From the NCBI GenBank assembly GCA_002310055.1, contig DBXS01000025.1:12992-76991 (forward strand): a stretch of DNA of 64,000 nucleotides. Reading direction: 5' to 3'. Shown here piece by piece: positions 63,972-64,000 of this stretch (position 1 is its first letter; every line of letters begins with the position of its first letter). The DNA is from Clostridiales bacterium UBA1206. GTDB lineage: Bacteria > Bacillota > Clostridia > Oscillospirales > CAG-382. The position numbers were made by a program, and so were the translations under genes. The notes under the pieces are model-generated. The model saw only the letters and a program-made list of their open reading frames with translations, did not search any database and was not told the DNA's origin.

Positions 63972-64000
63972 AATCGCAGAGCGCATTGAAGCGGCGAATT

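Overview
The window is a chromosomal segment of a Gram-positive (monoderm) bacterium of the class Clostridia, most likely an uncultured gut- or rumen-type lineage. The support is the order dnaA-dnaN-recF-remB-gyrB-gyrA, the Firmicutes-type genes remB, whiA, rbgA, ecfT/ecfA, carD and clpE, several lipoproteins with Ser/Glu-rich linkers, and dockerin/leucine-rich-repeat secreted proteins. I cannot name a genus from the sequence alone.

Layout. 1-7.4 kb: the end of dnaA, a candidate replication origin in the dnaA-dnaN gap, then the dnaN-recF-remB-gyrB-gyrA run. 7.4-12.4 kb: a phosphopantetheinyl transferase, rplS-lepB-rbgA and an EF-G-like GTPase. 12.4-14.8 kb: an SGNH/DHHW-type lipoprotein, a block of hairpin-bearing direct repeats and a CarD-type regulator. 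15-21.3 kb (minus strand): pcrA, a DUF1015 gene and valS. 21.4-24.4 kb: an orphan sensor kinase and an HtrA protease. 24.4-29.8 kb (minus): three dockerin plus leucine-rich-repeat secreted proteins. 30-36 kb: an oxidoreductase, radC-dut-nrdR, two lipoproteins, and a four-helix-bundle gene inside a palindromic repeat array. 36.5-63.5 kb: an almost unbroken minus-strand block that reads, in transcription order, ruvC-ruvA-ruvB, a methyltransferase, ecfA-ecfT-truA, DUF5711-like, cvpA, pgsA, clpE, a degenerate P-type ATPase, murB, whiA, an AlbA_2 gene, dnaE, a class A PBP, an ABC exporter and an SPFH protein. The window ends with acpP.

The most interesting structure is a pattern seen twice. Downstream of nrdR and downstream of whiA sits a single co-oriented accessory gene, and beyond it a second copy of the host gene's 3' end (88 bp with one difference; 34 bp with two differences). 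All three differences are synonymous in the host reading frame. This suggests that a cargo gene arrived together with a diverged allele of the host gene end. Other points worth following are a four-helix-bundle (23S-IVS-protein-like) gene flanked by GCGATATR/hairpin arrays, a full-length P-type-ATPase-like protein that has lost its catalytic motifs, a trinucleotide-phased DnaA-trio-like origin core, a hairpin repeat family that runs into the carD stop codon, and a fused EcfA1-EcfA2 ATPase.

All family calls were made by reading motifs. No database search was run. No tRNA, rRNA, CRISPR array, transposase or integrase was seen.
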